A DNA stretch of 64,000 nt. Origin: CAVQUE01 sp046290435 (GTDB lineage Bacteria; Actinomycetota; Acidimicrobiia; Acidimicrobiales; UBA8592). The translations under genes and the position numbers were made by a program. The notes beneath the pieces were generated by a model, which searched no databases, was not told the DNA's origin, and was given only the letters and a program-made list of their open reading frames with translations. This document shows, piece by piece, positions 22,301 to 29,710 of the stretch (the first letter of the stretch is position 1; each line of letters starts with the position of its first letter). The DNA is taken from assembly GCA_046290435.1 (NCBI GenBank), contig JBKAGO010000034.1, forward strand, positions 124,001 through 188,000, read 5' to 3'.

Positions 22301-22569
22301 ATCTCGGTGGCGGCCGGCAGGAGCGAGACGATGCGCATGGGTGCCATCGTGCCAGCTGCCCGGCCGGTGAGACGAGTGCTGCGTGTCGGGTCCCACGTCG
22401 GCGTCCGGCCGTCGTCGGGCCGACGGGAGCGGGGCCCTCGGCGACTCGTCCGACGCAATCGGATCTCGGTCCGGCGTGGGTGAACCGTCAGAACGTGATG
22501 ACCAGGCGACCCCGGGTGCCGCCCGCCTCGAGGCGGCGATGCGCGTCGGGGGCCCGTTCGGGCGGGTAG
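19309..22569 (+). CDS. Alpha-galactosidase (glycoside hydrolase family 36); frame runs on over antisense gene
   Basis: Retaining GH36 enzyme that removes terminal alpha-galactose. Conserved parts: F-D-D-G-W-F near residue 325, G-L-W-V-E-P-E-M-V-N near 370, the nucleophile Asp438 in Y-L-K-W-D-A-N-R, C-A-S-G-G-A-R-A-D near 480, and the acid/base Asp about 502 in W-T-S-D-S-N-D-A. Family sequence ends about residue 700 (position about 21400), at P-E-T-A-L-V-L-R-I, the normal C-terminus. No stop codon follows in any forward frame until about 21608, and this frame stays open to 22569, antisense to the BtuF-like gene. The last 385 codons look non-coding (compositional shadow). Either the protein carries a meaningless tail or a stop was lost. 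No signal peptide: cytoplasmic, so it acts after uptake by the adjacent importer. Confidence 0.85.
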   Translation: MRSLLRLTADDVCLIIDVAGVPEILHLGPTGVATDGLVTSASVVPGGEFDEVAPLALVPTAASGFPGRPGIEGRRVDGTGHAVSFASGAVVDHGPRHLRWEGRDPRACVALGIDVDIDEAGVVTMRASLTNLGDDVYQLQRATLTVPLPAGADEVLRFVGRWAHEFQSVRTSWPHGTMLIENRRGRTSHDNHPTAVVGGAGFDETSGALLGIHLAWSGNAELRFDRLADGRRLAQVGPVLAPGDVDLEPGETWEMPAVVVAWSPAGLGSLSHSLHRHLRVRPHHPGRPRPVMLNTWEAVYFDHDLDTLCRLVDRAAAVGVERFVFDDGWFRARKDDRAGLGDWTVDRTVWPEGLHPLVDHVRARGLDFGLWVEPEMVNPDSELYRTHPDWVLMPDGETALLARNQLVLDLVRPEVADHLFAAIDALVDEYAIDYLKWDANRDVLDASHAGCAAGHRQVEAVYRLMARVRAAHPALEIEACASGGARADYGVLAHADRIWTSDSNDALDRQRIQQGASLLFPLELMGAHIGPPVNPITGRRHSLGFRGATALFGHLGIEWDLLSATDEDLVALSAVVAAYKDHRNLLHTGRLHRLETDDPTSLATMVVGDDGSEALVSVAQLTTPAWSVPARLRLAGLDAARDYEVGLVPGVGDPPGIMRRGPGWLDGGMSATGADLMTVGLTLPVMRPETALVLRISCRIAGGSATRSCVAAAKCSSTDAAGDLGVDVADAVEHRSERLDGLDQARPRPHHARVGVDCPDSGVGGEMIDDRCGLCGGVIEAEATGSDHDRVGHGCGDGVPGRGGRPLPSARQDRLGPGRSDEIGDPVPGHERRIGPLQHEHRRAIAAADGVGDRVEPLVQPGDHAAPPVGDPGGIGHRHDGGQHVVEAHGVERHDLGPTTQVIERGIDIARRQRAHPAEILGQDEVGVEAAERVDVEAVHGLARRSETTDHLVDLGGRQPFDVEPVDEDGPPVADAVGLVALEGDTDQVVEEAECRDDLGGGRQERDDAHGCHRASCPAGETSAACRVPRRRPAVVGPTGAGPSATRPTQSDLGPAWVNRQNVMTRRPRVPPASRRRCASGARSGG
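21457..22338 (-). CDS. BtuF-like cobalamin/metal-chelate binding protein without signal peptide
   Basis: 293 aa helical-backbone metal receptor fold as in periplasmic vitamin B12 or siderophore-binding proteins. It opens R-I-V-S-L-L-P-A-A-T-E-I-V-A-T-L-G, followed by V-G-V-T-F-E-C-D-E-P-H-G near residue 25 and D-L-V-L-T-Q-D-L-C-R-V-C near 83-94, all characteristic of this subgroup. There is no export signal at the ATG at 22338, as in many members of the subgroup, so a cytoplasmic cobalamin-related role is possible. It stands alone without BtuC or BtuD. Almost all of it lies opposite the run-on frame of the alpha-galactosidase. Confidence 0.87.
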   Translation of the reverse strand: MRIVSLLPAATEIVATLGLLDDLVGVTFECDEPHGVRDGRTILVDGLDVEGLTAAEIDEMVGRLAASGEPMYRLDVDAFRRLDPDLVLTQDLCRVCALPSGDVDAALDHLGCRAEVVSLDPMRLDDVLAAIVAVADAAGVPDRGRSVVAGLHERLDTVADAVGGRDRPAVFVLEWSDPPFVAGHWIPDLVAAAGAEPVLSSGGQRSTTTTWDAIAAAVPDTVVVAPCGFGLDDAAAQAASVIDHLPADAAVWAIDANACVVRPGPRLVEAVEAFAAMFHGIGDIDPEIARRIR

Positions 22570-23423
22570 GTCTCGGCCACCCGCAGCGTCAGCAGGCCGT
22601 TCTCGACCTGGCTGCTCAGCACCTCGAGCAGGTCGGCTCGATGGTCGTACGCGCTGACGAGGGTCTTGTGGAATGCGATGTCGCGCTCGGGCGGCGGGCT
22701 CCAGAAGCGCACCGACGCATACGCGCCCCCGTCGCGTACCGCAGCCACGGCGAGTTCGTTCTGGACCGAGCCGTCGGCGAGGCCGTCGACCCCACCGGGG
22801 ACGATGGCACGGATCCTGTCGGCGATGTCGTCGCCGCGCTCGACGATCTCGTCGGCCCCCAGGGATCGAACGAGCTCGACGTCGGCGGGCGCGGCGTCGG
22901 CGATGACCCGCAGGCCGTCGGCCTTGGCCAGCTGCACGACGTAGCCTCCGTAGCAGCCGGCGGCGCCGGTCACGGCGAGGGTCTGTCCGGGAGCGAGCGC
23001 GAGCTGGTCGAGGCTCAGCCGGGCCGTCAGTCCGTTCATGGGCAGCGTCGCCGCCTCGGCGTGGGTGGACCCCGCCGGCGCGCGTGCCACCTGGTCGGCG
23101 TCGAGCACGATCGATGCCCGGTAGCCGCCCTGGGTGCCGTTGGGGATGACCATCGCCATGACCGGCTCACCGATGGCGACGTGTTCGACACCCTCGCCGA
23201 TCTCGTCGATGACGCCGGCGCAGTCCATGCCCGGGATGTAGGGCGGCGGGTCCTTGCGGAGCATCTCGGCCCGCGACCCGTTGCGGTGGTACGTGTCGGT
23301 CGGGTTGACGGTGGCCCCGTGCACTCGGATCCGGACCTGGCCCGGACCGGGGTGCACCTCGGGAAGCTCGACGACCTCGAGGGCCTCGGGCCCTCCGAAC
23401 TCGATCACTCCGACTGCCTGCAT
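22488..23423 (-). CDS. NADPH:quinone oxidoreductase-like medium-chain dehydrogenase
   Basis: 311 aa MDR-family protein without structural zinc. N-terminal GroES-like part: G-P-G-Q-V-R-I-R-V-H-G-A-T-V-N-P-T-D near residues 27-44 and Y-I-P-G-M-D-C-A-G-V-I near 62. The nucleotide-binding Rossmann loop is L-A-V-T-G-A-A-G-C-Y-G-G near 152. ATG at 23423 begins the family sequence (M-Q-A-V-G-V-I-E-F-G-G-P-E). The NADPH-dependent substrate is unknown. Stand-alone, 88 bp downstream of the PEP-utilising-domain gene on the same strand. Confidence 0.88.
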   Translation of the reverse strand: MQAVGVIEFGGPEALEVVELPEVHPGPGQVRIRVHGATVNPTDTYHRNGSRAEMLRKDPPPYIPGMDCAGVIDEIGEGVEHVAIGEPVMAMVIPNGTQGGYRASIVLDADQVARAPAGSTHAEAATLPMNGLTARLSLDQLALAPGQTLAVTGAAGCYGGYVVQLAKADGLRVIADAAPADVELVRSLGADEIVERGDDIADRIRAIVPGGVDGLADGSVQNELAVAAVRDGGAYASVRFWSPPPERDIAFHKTLVSAYDHRADLLEVLSSQVENGLLTLRVAETYPPERAPDAHRRLEAGGTRGRLVITF

Positions 23424-23511
23424 GTTCTGCCTCCGTGGTCTTCGTGGACCACCGACCCGCACTGTGTCAGGTCGGTGGTGCCGTCGGTGCCGCTGTACTG
23501 GGAATGGTCGG

Positions 23512-25287
23512 CTACTCGAGGATGGTGACCGTGCCGGCTCCACCGTCGATCGCCACCAACATGCCGTCACGGAGCTTGCCGGTTGCTCCCTCGATGCCGG
23601 TCACGCAGGGCACGCCCAGCTCGCGGCTGACGATCATGGCGTGGCTCATCGGTGCGCCGACCTCGACGACCACGCCGCCGGCGGTGACGAACAGCGGGGT
23701 CCATGCCGGGTCGGTGATGGGGGCGACGAGGATCTCGCCGGGCTCGATACCGCGCGGGTCGGACGGGTCGGTGACGATGCGGGCCGTGCCGGTGACGATG
23801 CCCGCGGCGCCGGAGATGCCGGTGAGGACATCGCCGACGACGGCCGGTTCGGCGCCTGCGCCGCGCTGGGGCCAGCTGGAGGGGTCGGGCTGCTCCTCGA
23901 AGAGGATGAACGGCTCCTGGCGCGACGCCAGGTCGGCGAACACGGCGAGGCGCTCGCGAATCGTGTCGGCGAACGACGCCGGGTCGGCCACGAAGGCGTC
24001 GAGCTCGGTGTCGAGGAGCATCGTGATGTCGCTGGGGCGCTCGACGACGCCGCGTTCGACCATGCGCCGTCCCAGCTCGTCGATGGCGACGCGCACCTCG
24101 TGGATTGCCATCATCTCGGTCAGCTTCGTGCGCTCGCGCCCCGGGGTGAACACCCGTGCCAGGCGCAGACCCAGATCGATGGCCGCGGTGGCTTCGTCGT
24201 TGTCGGCGTGGTGGGCCCGCAGGGTGGCCTCGGCGGCTTCGCGGTCGGCGACGGCTCGGGCATGGCGGGTGGTCGGGGAGAGGTCGTCGTCGGCCAGGCG
24301 CAACCGGTCGACCAGGGCGAGTACCAGCTCGGGGCGGGTCTCCCAGGTGGGGCTGGCGATGTCCCATTCGATGGGGCCGCGGGCGCCGTGTTCGTGGCGC
24401 AGGGTGTCGAGATCGGCGAGGAACAGCGAGGCCTCGGCGGCGCCGTCGTGGTCGCTGTCGGCGAGGGCGGCGATGCGGTCGCCGAGGCCATCGAGGCCGG
24501 CGTCGAACAGGGCCGTCAGCTCGGCGGAGGAGCGGACCCGGCGCCCGAGGTCCCAGATGGCCTGCGACGGCGGCACCGAGTCGACGTCGCCGATGCCGGC
24601 GATGAGGCGCGACGGGATCTGCGGGTCGAGACCTTCGCAGAGGGGAGCGAGGACGCCCATCGCCATCGACGAGGCGGTGCCGTAGACCATGTACGGGTCG
24701 AAGAACTCCTGGATGAGCGGGCTCATCGACGTTGCCCGTTCGACGAGCTCGGCGTCGGTGGCGGCAGCCAGGTCGGGGCGGGCGTCACGGGCTGCGAGCG
24801 CCTTGGCCCGGTCCTCGGCGAGCTCGTCGGGGAGTTCGGTCATCGACATCAGCCAGTCCATGGTGCCCTGGATCCGGCCCTCGGCCTCGGGATCGGCGTC
24901 GTCGGGGTGGGGGACATAGGGCGGGATGTCGGGGTGGGTGCCGAAGAACGCGTCGTCCATGAGCTTGGCGGACATGCCGGGGGATCGTTCGCCCTGGACC
25001 CGCACCATCGACCAGCAGTGGTAGATGTAGCCGCCGAAGCAGGCGAACTGGAGGTCGTCGGGGCCGAGCTCGCCCTCGGCGAAGCTGCCCCAGCGGACGT
25101 GGCCGTCCTCATAGCCCCGTACGGTGCCCTCGAGCCACACGATCCGCCAACCGAGTGGGCTCATGGGGTTGGGGGCCACCTCGCCCGTGTTGGCCCGGGT
25201 GTAGAAGGGGAATCGGGTGCTGGGCGTGCAGTCGGTGATCCAGCCGGTGGTACCGGTGTCGCTCGTGGGCGTGGTGTCGTCGCTCAT
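23512..25287 (-). CDS. PEP-utilising mobile-domain protein lacking an ATP-grasp domain
   Basis: 591 aa. The C-terminal 90 residues are the swivelling phosphohistidine domain of PEP synthase/dikinase enzymes, with the active His in G-A-P-M-S-H-A-M-I-V-S-R-E-L-G-V-P. The remaining 500 residues are helical and acidic and resemble the middle region of rifampin-phosphotransferase-like proteins, but no ATP-grasp nucleotide-binding domain is seen. The protein may therefore take its phosphate from a separate partner, or act with another subunit. ATG at 25287 is chosen because the frame upstream runs through the palindromic tandem repeat and is not protein-like. No neighbouring gene suggests a substrate. 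Confidence 0.82.
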   Translation of the reverse strand: MSDDTTPTSDTGTTGWITDCTPSTRFPFYTRANTGEVAPNPMSPLGWRIVWLEGTVRGYEDGHVRWGSFAEGELGPDDLQFACFGGYIYHCWSMVRVQGERSPGMSAKLMDDAFFGTHPDIPPYVPHPDDADPEAEGRIQGTMDWLMSMTELPDELAEDRAKALAARDARPDLAAATDAELVERATSMSPLIQEFFDPYMVYGTASSMAMGVLAPLCEGLDPQIPSRLIAGIGDVDSVPPSQAIWDLGRRVRSSAELTALFDAGLDGLGDRIAALADSDHDGAAEASLFLADLDTLRHEHGARGPIEWDIASPTWETRPELVLALVDRLRLADDDLSPTTRHARAVADREAAEATLRAHHADNDEATAAIDLGLRLARVFTPGRERTKLTEMMAIHEVRVAIDELGRRMVERGVVERPSDITMLLDTELDAFVADPASFADTIRERLAVFADLASRQEPFILFEEQPDPSSWPQRGAGAEPAVVGDVLTGISGAAGIVTGTARIVTDPSDPRGIEPGEILVAPITDPAWTPLFVTAGGVVVEVGAPMSHAMIVSRELGVPCVTGIEGATGKLRDGMLVAIDGGAGTVTILE

Positions 25288-25350
25288 GGCGCCAAGGCTG
25301 CCACAGCCGGCGGCGCAGCGTCGCCGATCGGCCACTGGGCCATCGGGCCC

Positions 25351-25514
25351 GGCGCCGAAACTGGTTGCCAGGGCGACGGTTTTCGGCGCCAGTCCGTATG
25401 GCCATGGGTTCTGGCGCCGAAACTGGTTGCCAGGGCGACGGTTTTCGGCGCCAGTCCGGGTGGCCATGGGTTCTGGCGCCGAAACTGGTTGCCAGGGCGA
25501 CGGTTTTCGGCGCC
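25351..25514. repeat. Three tandem copies of a 62-bp unit containing a 40-bp imperfect palindrome
   Basis: Identical 40-bp elements at 25351-25390, 25413-25452 and 25475-25514, each bounded by GGCGCCGAAA and TTTCGGCGCC, are separated by 22-bp spacers that differ from each other at two positions. Each element can fold into a long hairpin: a 10-bp outer stem, then a small internal loop and a partly wobble-paired inner stem. The array fills most of the 292-bp space between the PEP-utilising-domain gene and the small membrane-protein gene. It lies upstream of the former and may act on its expression. Confidence 0.95.
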
Positions 25515-25579
25515 GGAACGATGACCCCGCTCGGGTGACGACGCTGTCCGCAAGGGGTGGCGACCCCCGGGAGAGCAGC

Positions 25580-25924
25580 TCAGCGCTGGGTGTACCAGAA
25601 GAATCCGCCGACGGCGACCGCAGCGAACACCACCGCCAGCAGCACCAGGCGCTTCACCATCCCGTACACGAACCCGGCCAGACCCAGCAGGATCAGCACG
25701 ACGATCGCGATCGTGAGGCCGGTCGAGGTCGTCGCGCTCGTGATCAGGTCGTCGGGGATCCGCTCCTGCAGACGGGCCGGCAGCTGCTCGACCACATCTC
25801 GCGGTATCTCGTCGATCGTGCCGTCGCGAAGGTCGGCCACCACGTCGTCGGGCAGGCGATCGATCACCCGTTGGGGCAGCTCGTCGAGTGGGTTGTCTTC
25901 GGCCTGGGCACTGAGGTCGATCAC
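25580..25924 (-). CDS. Small two-helix membrane protein, function unknown
   Basis: 114 aa, not recognised. The first 60 residues are charged and carry a repeated pattern of the type I-D-R-L-P-D-D-V-V / I-P-R-D-V-V-E-Q-L-P (about four loose repeats of 9-12 residues). Two hydrophobic helices follow (about residues 67-88 and 92-109), and the protein ends W-Y-T-Q-R. The cytoplasmic repeat domain may mediate protein contacts. Start ATG at 25924. It is divergent from the Rieske oxygenase gene. Composition and codon use match the neighbouring genes, so I take it as real. Confidence 0.7.
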   Translation of the reverse strand: MIDLSAQAEDNPLDELPQRVIDRLPDDVVADLRDGTIDEIPRDVVEQLPARLQERIPDDLITSATTSTGLTIAIVVLILLGLAGFVYGMVKRLVLLAVVFAAVAVGGFFWYTQR

Positions 25925-26022
25925 GGCGACAGTGTGGCAGCGCCCACCGCCGCGGTGGCGGCATTGCCGACGGCGGTCGCGGTCCTGCCGGCGGCGACCG
26001 CGCCGGGCGCGCCGGCGGCCGG

Positions 26023-26051
26023 TTGTCTGTGGGACACTGGTGTCCGATACT
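26023..26051 (+). promoter_or_regulatory. Promoter of the Rieske oxygenase/TetR operon
   Basis: TTGTCT (26023-26028) and GATACT (26046-26051) are spaced by exactly 17 bp, the optimum for a sigma-70-type promoter, and lie 40 bp upstream of the oxygenase ATG. The spacer contains a palindromic operator. Confidence 0.6.
26032..26045. promoter_or_regulatory. Candidate TetR operator inside the promoter spacer
   Basis: GGACAC-TG-GTGTCC is a perfect inverted repeat located between the -35 and -10 elements. A TetR-family gene ends the same operon (27229-27825), so autoregulation with repression by promoter occlusion is the simple reading. Confidence 0.6.
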
Positions 26052-26090
26052 GGTCACACCACGCCGCCGCATCGCAGGAGCACCGACACC

Positions 26091-27236
26091 ATGGTCTACC
26101 GACCCACCCGAGGCGACGCCCCACCCCGTGTCGGACCGGACCTGCCCCTCGTCCCAGAGGGAACCGTCGGCGGTGTCGTCGACGCCTCGGTCTACACAGA
26201 CCCCACCCGCTACGAGCTCGAACGAGAGCGCGTCCTGCGTTCCAGCTGGATCATCGGTGCCCGCAGCTCCGAGGTCCCGAACGCAAACGACTGGGTGCTC
26301 TACGAGGGCCACGGCGAGACCGTCGTCATCTCGCGCCAGGGCGACGGGTCCCTGCGCGCCTTCCACAACGTGTGTCAGCACCGCGGCGCCCGGCTGACCC
26401 GCGGCGAGACGTCAGGGTGCGACCGGCGCTTCACCTGCCCCTGGCACGGCTGGGTCTACGACACCACCGGTGCGCTCGTCGGCGTGCCCGAACGCGAGGA
26501 CTTCGACCCCTTGCACGTCACCGGCATCGAGATCCCCCCGGTCGCCGCCGACGAATGGGGCGGCTGGGTGTGGATCAACCTCGCCGGCGACGACGCCCCG
26601 CCGCTGCTCGATTGGATCGGCCCCGACATCGTCGCCGACCTCGGCCGGTTCCGCATGGAGGACATGATCCTCCACGAGAAGATGGTCGTGGACATCCCGG
26701 TCAACTACAAGGCCATCGTCGACGGGTTCAACGAGGTGTACCACGCCACCGAGTTGCACCACACCCCGCCGGAGTTCACCAAGGCAGCCCGCTCCACGCA
26801 CTTCTGGCTCACCGGCCTCAACTCGATGATGTTCGTGCCCCGTGCCGACAAGCTCGATCGGCTGGCCGAGACCGGCGACCACCTGCAGAACACCATCTGT
26901 CACTACGTGGTCTTCCCCAACACGGTGTTCAACAACAACCCCGACCACATCCAGTGCTTCAACCCGATCCCGCTCGACGTCGACACCACCCGCTTCATCT
27001 GCTGGGAGCTCATCTACGCCCCCGACGGTGCCGACGACCCCGAGTACGAGCGCTATCTGAAGCACACGATGGCGCACTGGGCGGCGCTGAAGGACATCGT
27101 CGCGGAGGACCTGTTCATCTTCGGCGAACTCGCCGGCACCAAGCACTCGATGGGCTACACCCGCAACGTGCTGTCGACGCGCGAATGCAAGATCGTCGCC
27201 TACCACCAGCACATGGACGAACGCATCCGTGACTGA
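26091..27236 (+). CDS. Rieske non-heme iron oxygenase, alpha subunit
   Basis: 381 aa ring-hydroxylating oxygenase large subunit. The N-terminal Rieske [2Fe-2S] site is C-Q-H-R-G near residue 95 and C-P-W-H-G-W near 115. The catalytic domain has the mononuclear iron ligands in F-N-E-V-Y-H-A-T-E-L-H-H near 215-225. ATG at 26091 follows CAGGAG at 26075-26080. Neither a beta subunit nor ferredoxin/reductase genes are adjacent, which points to a one-component-type oxygenase drawing electrons from elsewhere. Substrate unknown; an aromatic or steroid-like compound is typical. It overlaps the TetR gene by 8 nt. Confidence 0.92.
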   Translation: MVYRPTRGDAPPRVGPDLPLVPEGTVGGVVDASVYTDPTRYELERERVLRSSWIIGARSSEVPNANDWVLYEGHGETVVISRQGDGSLRAFHNVCQHRGARLTRGETSGCDRRFTCPWHGWVYDTTGALVGVPEREDFDPLHVTGIEIPPVAADEWGGWVWINLAGDDAPPLLDWIGPDIVADLGRFRMEDMILHEKMVVDIPVNYKAIVDGFNEVYHATELHHTPPEFTKAARSTHFWLTGLNSMMFVPRADKLDRLAETGDHLQNTICHYVVFPNTVFNNNPDHIQCFNPIPLDVDTTRFICWELIYAPDGADDPEYERYLKHTMAHWAALKDIVAEDLFIFGELAGTKHSMGYTRNVLSTRECKIVAYHQHMDERIRD

Positions 27237-27825
27237 CCCGCGCATCAGGGCGACCCGCCGGGCGGTTCTCGGCGCCGCGCTCGAGCTCGTCGCCGAACGG
27301 GGTTTCGCCGCGGCCACCATCGAGGCGGTCAGCGAGCGCAGCGGCGTGGCCCGCAGCACCATCTACCGTCGCTGGCCCGAACCCAACCGGCTGTTCCTCG
27401 AGGCGTTCTGGCCCATGACCGAAGGCGAGGCAGCGCTGGTCCACACCGGCGACACGGTGCACGATCTGCACGCCTACCTCGCCGACTACGCGCGCCGAAT
27501 GAACGACCCGGTCTACTTCTCTGCGCTCGTGGCGCTCATCGACCGTGCCGCCCGCGACGACGACTTCGCGGCCATGCACCGGGCCCTCACCGATGCCCGG
27601 CGCTCCCGGGCCGCCAGCGTCATCGCCGAGGGCGTCGAGGCCGGAACCCTGGCCCCGGCCATCGACCTGAGTGCCGCGCTCGAAGCGCTGACGGCGCCCT
27701 TCCTCTACATTCGTATGATCCGTCACGACGACGTCGCCGACACCGACATCGAACGGGTCCTCGAGGACTTCCTCGACCGTTTCGGTGCCGATCCGGCGCC
27801 CGCATCGACCGGCCGGCGAGCCTGA
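27229..27825 (+). CDS. TetR-family transcriptional regulator
   Basis: 198 aa. The N-terminal helix-turn-helix is clear: A-A-L-E-L-V-A-E-R-G-F-A-A-A-T-I-E-A-V, then S-G-V-A-R-S-T-I-Y-R-R-W. A helical ligand-binding domain follows. GTG at 27229 overlaps the oxygenase stop by 8 nt, so both are co-translated. The palindrome in the operon's own promoter (26032-26045) is the expected target, with the oxygenase substrate or product as the likely inducer; that part is inference. Confidence 0.92.
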   Translation: MTDPRIRATRRAVLGAALELVAERGFAAATIEAVSERSGVARSTIYRRWPEPNRLFLEAFWPMTEGEAALVHTGDTVHDLHAYLADYARRMNDPVYFSALVALIDRAARDDDFAAMHRALTDARRSRAASVIAEGVEAGTLAPAIDLSAALEALTAPFLYIRMIRHDDVADTDIERVLEDFLDRFGADPAPASTGRRA

Positions 27826-27913
27826 CCGCAGGCGCGCCCTCCCGCCACGTACCCACGGGCGGGACACGAGTTCGCAACCGGGCCTCGAGCCCACACACAG
27901 CAGGGGGAAGCCG

Positions 27914-29674
27914 ATGGCTCACGACATCGTCATCAAGGGGGGCACGCTCGTCGACGGCACGGGCGCCGCTCCGGTCACCGGGGACGTCGCCGTGCGCGAC
28001 GGCCGCATCGTCGAGGTGGGCGGGTCGATCGACCCGGGCACAGCCCAGGTCATCGACGCCGACGGCGCCGTCGTCACCCCCGGCTGGGTCGACGTGCACA
28101 CCCACTACGACGGTCAGGTCAGCTGGGACTCCGAGATGGCCCCGTCGTCGCACAACGGCGTCACCACCATCGTCATGGGCAACTGCGGCGTCGGTTTCGC
28201 GCCGGTCGCGCCCGGCGGCGAACAGGAGCTCATCGAGTTGATGGAAGGCGTCGAGGACATCCCCGGCGCGGCCCTCTACGAGGGCATGGAGTGGGGGAGC
28301 TGGGAGACGTTCCCCGAGTACCTCGACTACATCGCAGGACGCACCTACGCCCTCGACATCGGCGCCCAGGTGGCGCACGGGTCGGTCCGCTACTACGCGA
28401 TGGGCGAGCGGGGCAAGAACAACGAGGACGCCACCGCCGATGACCTGGCCGCCATGGCCCGCATCGTGCAGGAGGCCATCGAGGCCGGCGCCGTCGGGTT
28501 CTCGACGTCGCGCACGGTCGGTCATCGCTCCCTGTGGGGCACGCCCGTGCCGGGCACCTTCGCCCCCGACGAGGAGCTGTTGGCCATCGCCGGCGCGATG
28601 AAGGCCGCCGGCAAGGGCGTCTTCGAGATGATCCCTGCCGGCACGGTCGGCAAGATGGAGGCCCTCGGTGGCGAGAAGACCACCCAGGAGGCCGAGCACG
28701 AAGTCATGACCCGGTTCGCGATGGCCAGCGGTCGGCCGGTCACCTTCACGCTCGTGCAGTCCCCCGACTACGACCCCGACCTGTGGCGCGACATCCTGCG
28801 CCGCAACGACGAGGCCACCGCCGCCGGCGCGCAGCTGCGGCCCCAGGTGTCGTCACGGCCCATCGGCTTCCTGACGGGCCTGAGCGCGTATCACCCGTTC
28901 ATGCGCAAGCCGACCTATCTCGACAAGCTCGCCGGCCTGCCCCTGGCGGAGCGGGCCCGGGCGATGCAGGACCCGGCCATCCGTCAGGCCCTCATGAGCG
29001 AGGACAGCATCCGACCCGAGGCCCCGGGTTCGATGGAGAACGTCTACGGACTGTTCGGGCGCGCCGCCGCCGTGCTGTATCCGCTGTCGGATCCCGTGGA
29101 CTACGAGCCGGAGATGTCGGCCACCATCGGCGCCCTGGCCGCAGCCGCAGGCCAGGATCCCCTGGAGTACCTCTACGACTACCTGATCTCCGACGGGGGC
29201 ACGCGGTTCGCGTCGCTGAGCACGGTGGACCACCACGAGCGGATGGAGGTGCTGCGCGAGATGCTCGTCCATCCCGACACCGTCACCGGCCTGTCCGACG
29301 CCGGCGCCCACGTGACGCTCATCTGCGATGCCACGATGCCCACCAGCCAGCTCACCCACTGGACGCGCGATCGCACCCGCGGCGAGCAGCTCCCCATCGA
29401 ATTCCTGGTGCGCAAGCAGACCCTGGGTAACGCCGAGCTCTACGGCTTCGCCGACCGCGGCAGCCTCGAGGTGGGCAAGCGGGCCGACATCAACGTCATC
29501 GACCACGCCAACCTGCGGGTGTCGCCGCCGGTTGCCCACCACGACCTACCGGCCGGCGGTACCCGTCTGATGCAGCCGGTGCAGGGGTACGTCGCGACGA
29601 TGTGCAACGGCGTGGTGACCCGCCGCGACGACACCGACACCGGCGCCCGCCCCGGCCGTCTCGTCCGGAGCTGA
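27914..29674 (+). CDS. N-acyl-D-amino-acid deacylase-family amidohydrolase
   Basis: 586 aa metal-dependent amidohydrolase. N-terminal I-K-G-G-T-L-V-D-G-T-G-A-A-P and the metal motif V-D-V-H-T-H-Y-D-G-Q near residue 62 are typical of D-aminoacylases, as are G-L-S-D-A-G-A-H-V near 460 and the C-terminal G-K-R-A-D-I-N-V-I. The ATG at 27914 has AGGGGGAAG upstream (27902). The length exceeds the usual 480-500 aa, because of insertions in the barrel. Many family members act on D-amino-acid amides or on N-acylated compounds. It follows the TetR gene after 88 bp and could belong to the same pathway. Confidence 0.88.
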   Translation: MAHDIVIKGGTLVDGTGAAPVTGDVAVRDGRIVEVGGSIDPGTAQVIDADGAVVTPGWVDVHTHYDGQVSWDSEMAPSSHNGVTTIVMGNCGVGFAPVAPGGEQELIELMEGVEDIPGAALYEGMEWGSWETFPEYLDYIAGRTYALDIGAQVAHGSVRYYAMGERGKNNEDATADDLAAMARIVQEAIEAGAVGFSTSRTVGHRSLWGTPVPGTFAPDEELLAIAGAMKAAGKGVFEMIPAGTVGKMEALGGEKTTQEAEHEVMTRFAMASGRPVTFTLVQSPDYDPDLWRDILRRNDEATAAGAQLRPQVSSRPIGFLTGLSAYHPFMRKPTYLDKLAGLPLAERARAMQDPAIRQALMSEDSIRPEAPGSMENVYGLFGRAAAVLYPLSDPVDYEPEMSATIGALAAAAGQDPLEYLYDYLISDGGTRFASLSTVDHHERMEVLREMLVHPDTVTGLSDAGAHVTLICDATMPTSQLTHWTRDRTRGEQLPIEFLVRKQTLGNAELYGFADRGSLEVGKRADINVIDHANLRVSPPVAHHDLPAGGTRLMQPVQGYVATMCNGVVTRRDDTDTGARPGRLVRS

Positions 29675-29710
29675 GTACACGGGTCTTGCCGAGCTGACGG
29701 ACAGGTCTTG

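Noticed and set aside
21457..22569. Run-on part of the alpha-galactosidase frame as a genuine extra domain
   Set aside because: The opposite strand encodes a clear BtuF-like protein there, and the run-on translation has no recognisable motif. Kept only as an open question about the missing stop.
25351..25514. CRISPR-like array (three identical 40-bp repeats with 22-bp spacers)
   Set aside because: The two spacers are almost identical to each other and no cas genes are near; this is a tandem duplication of a 62-bp unit, not an array of acquired spacers.
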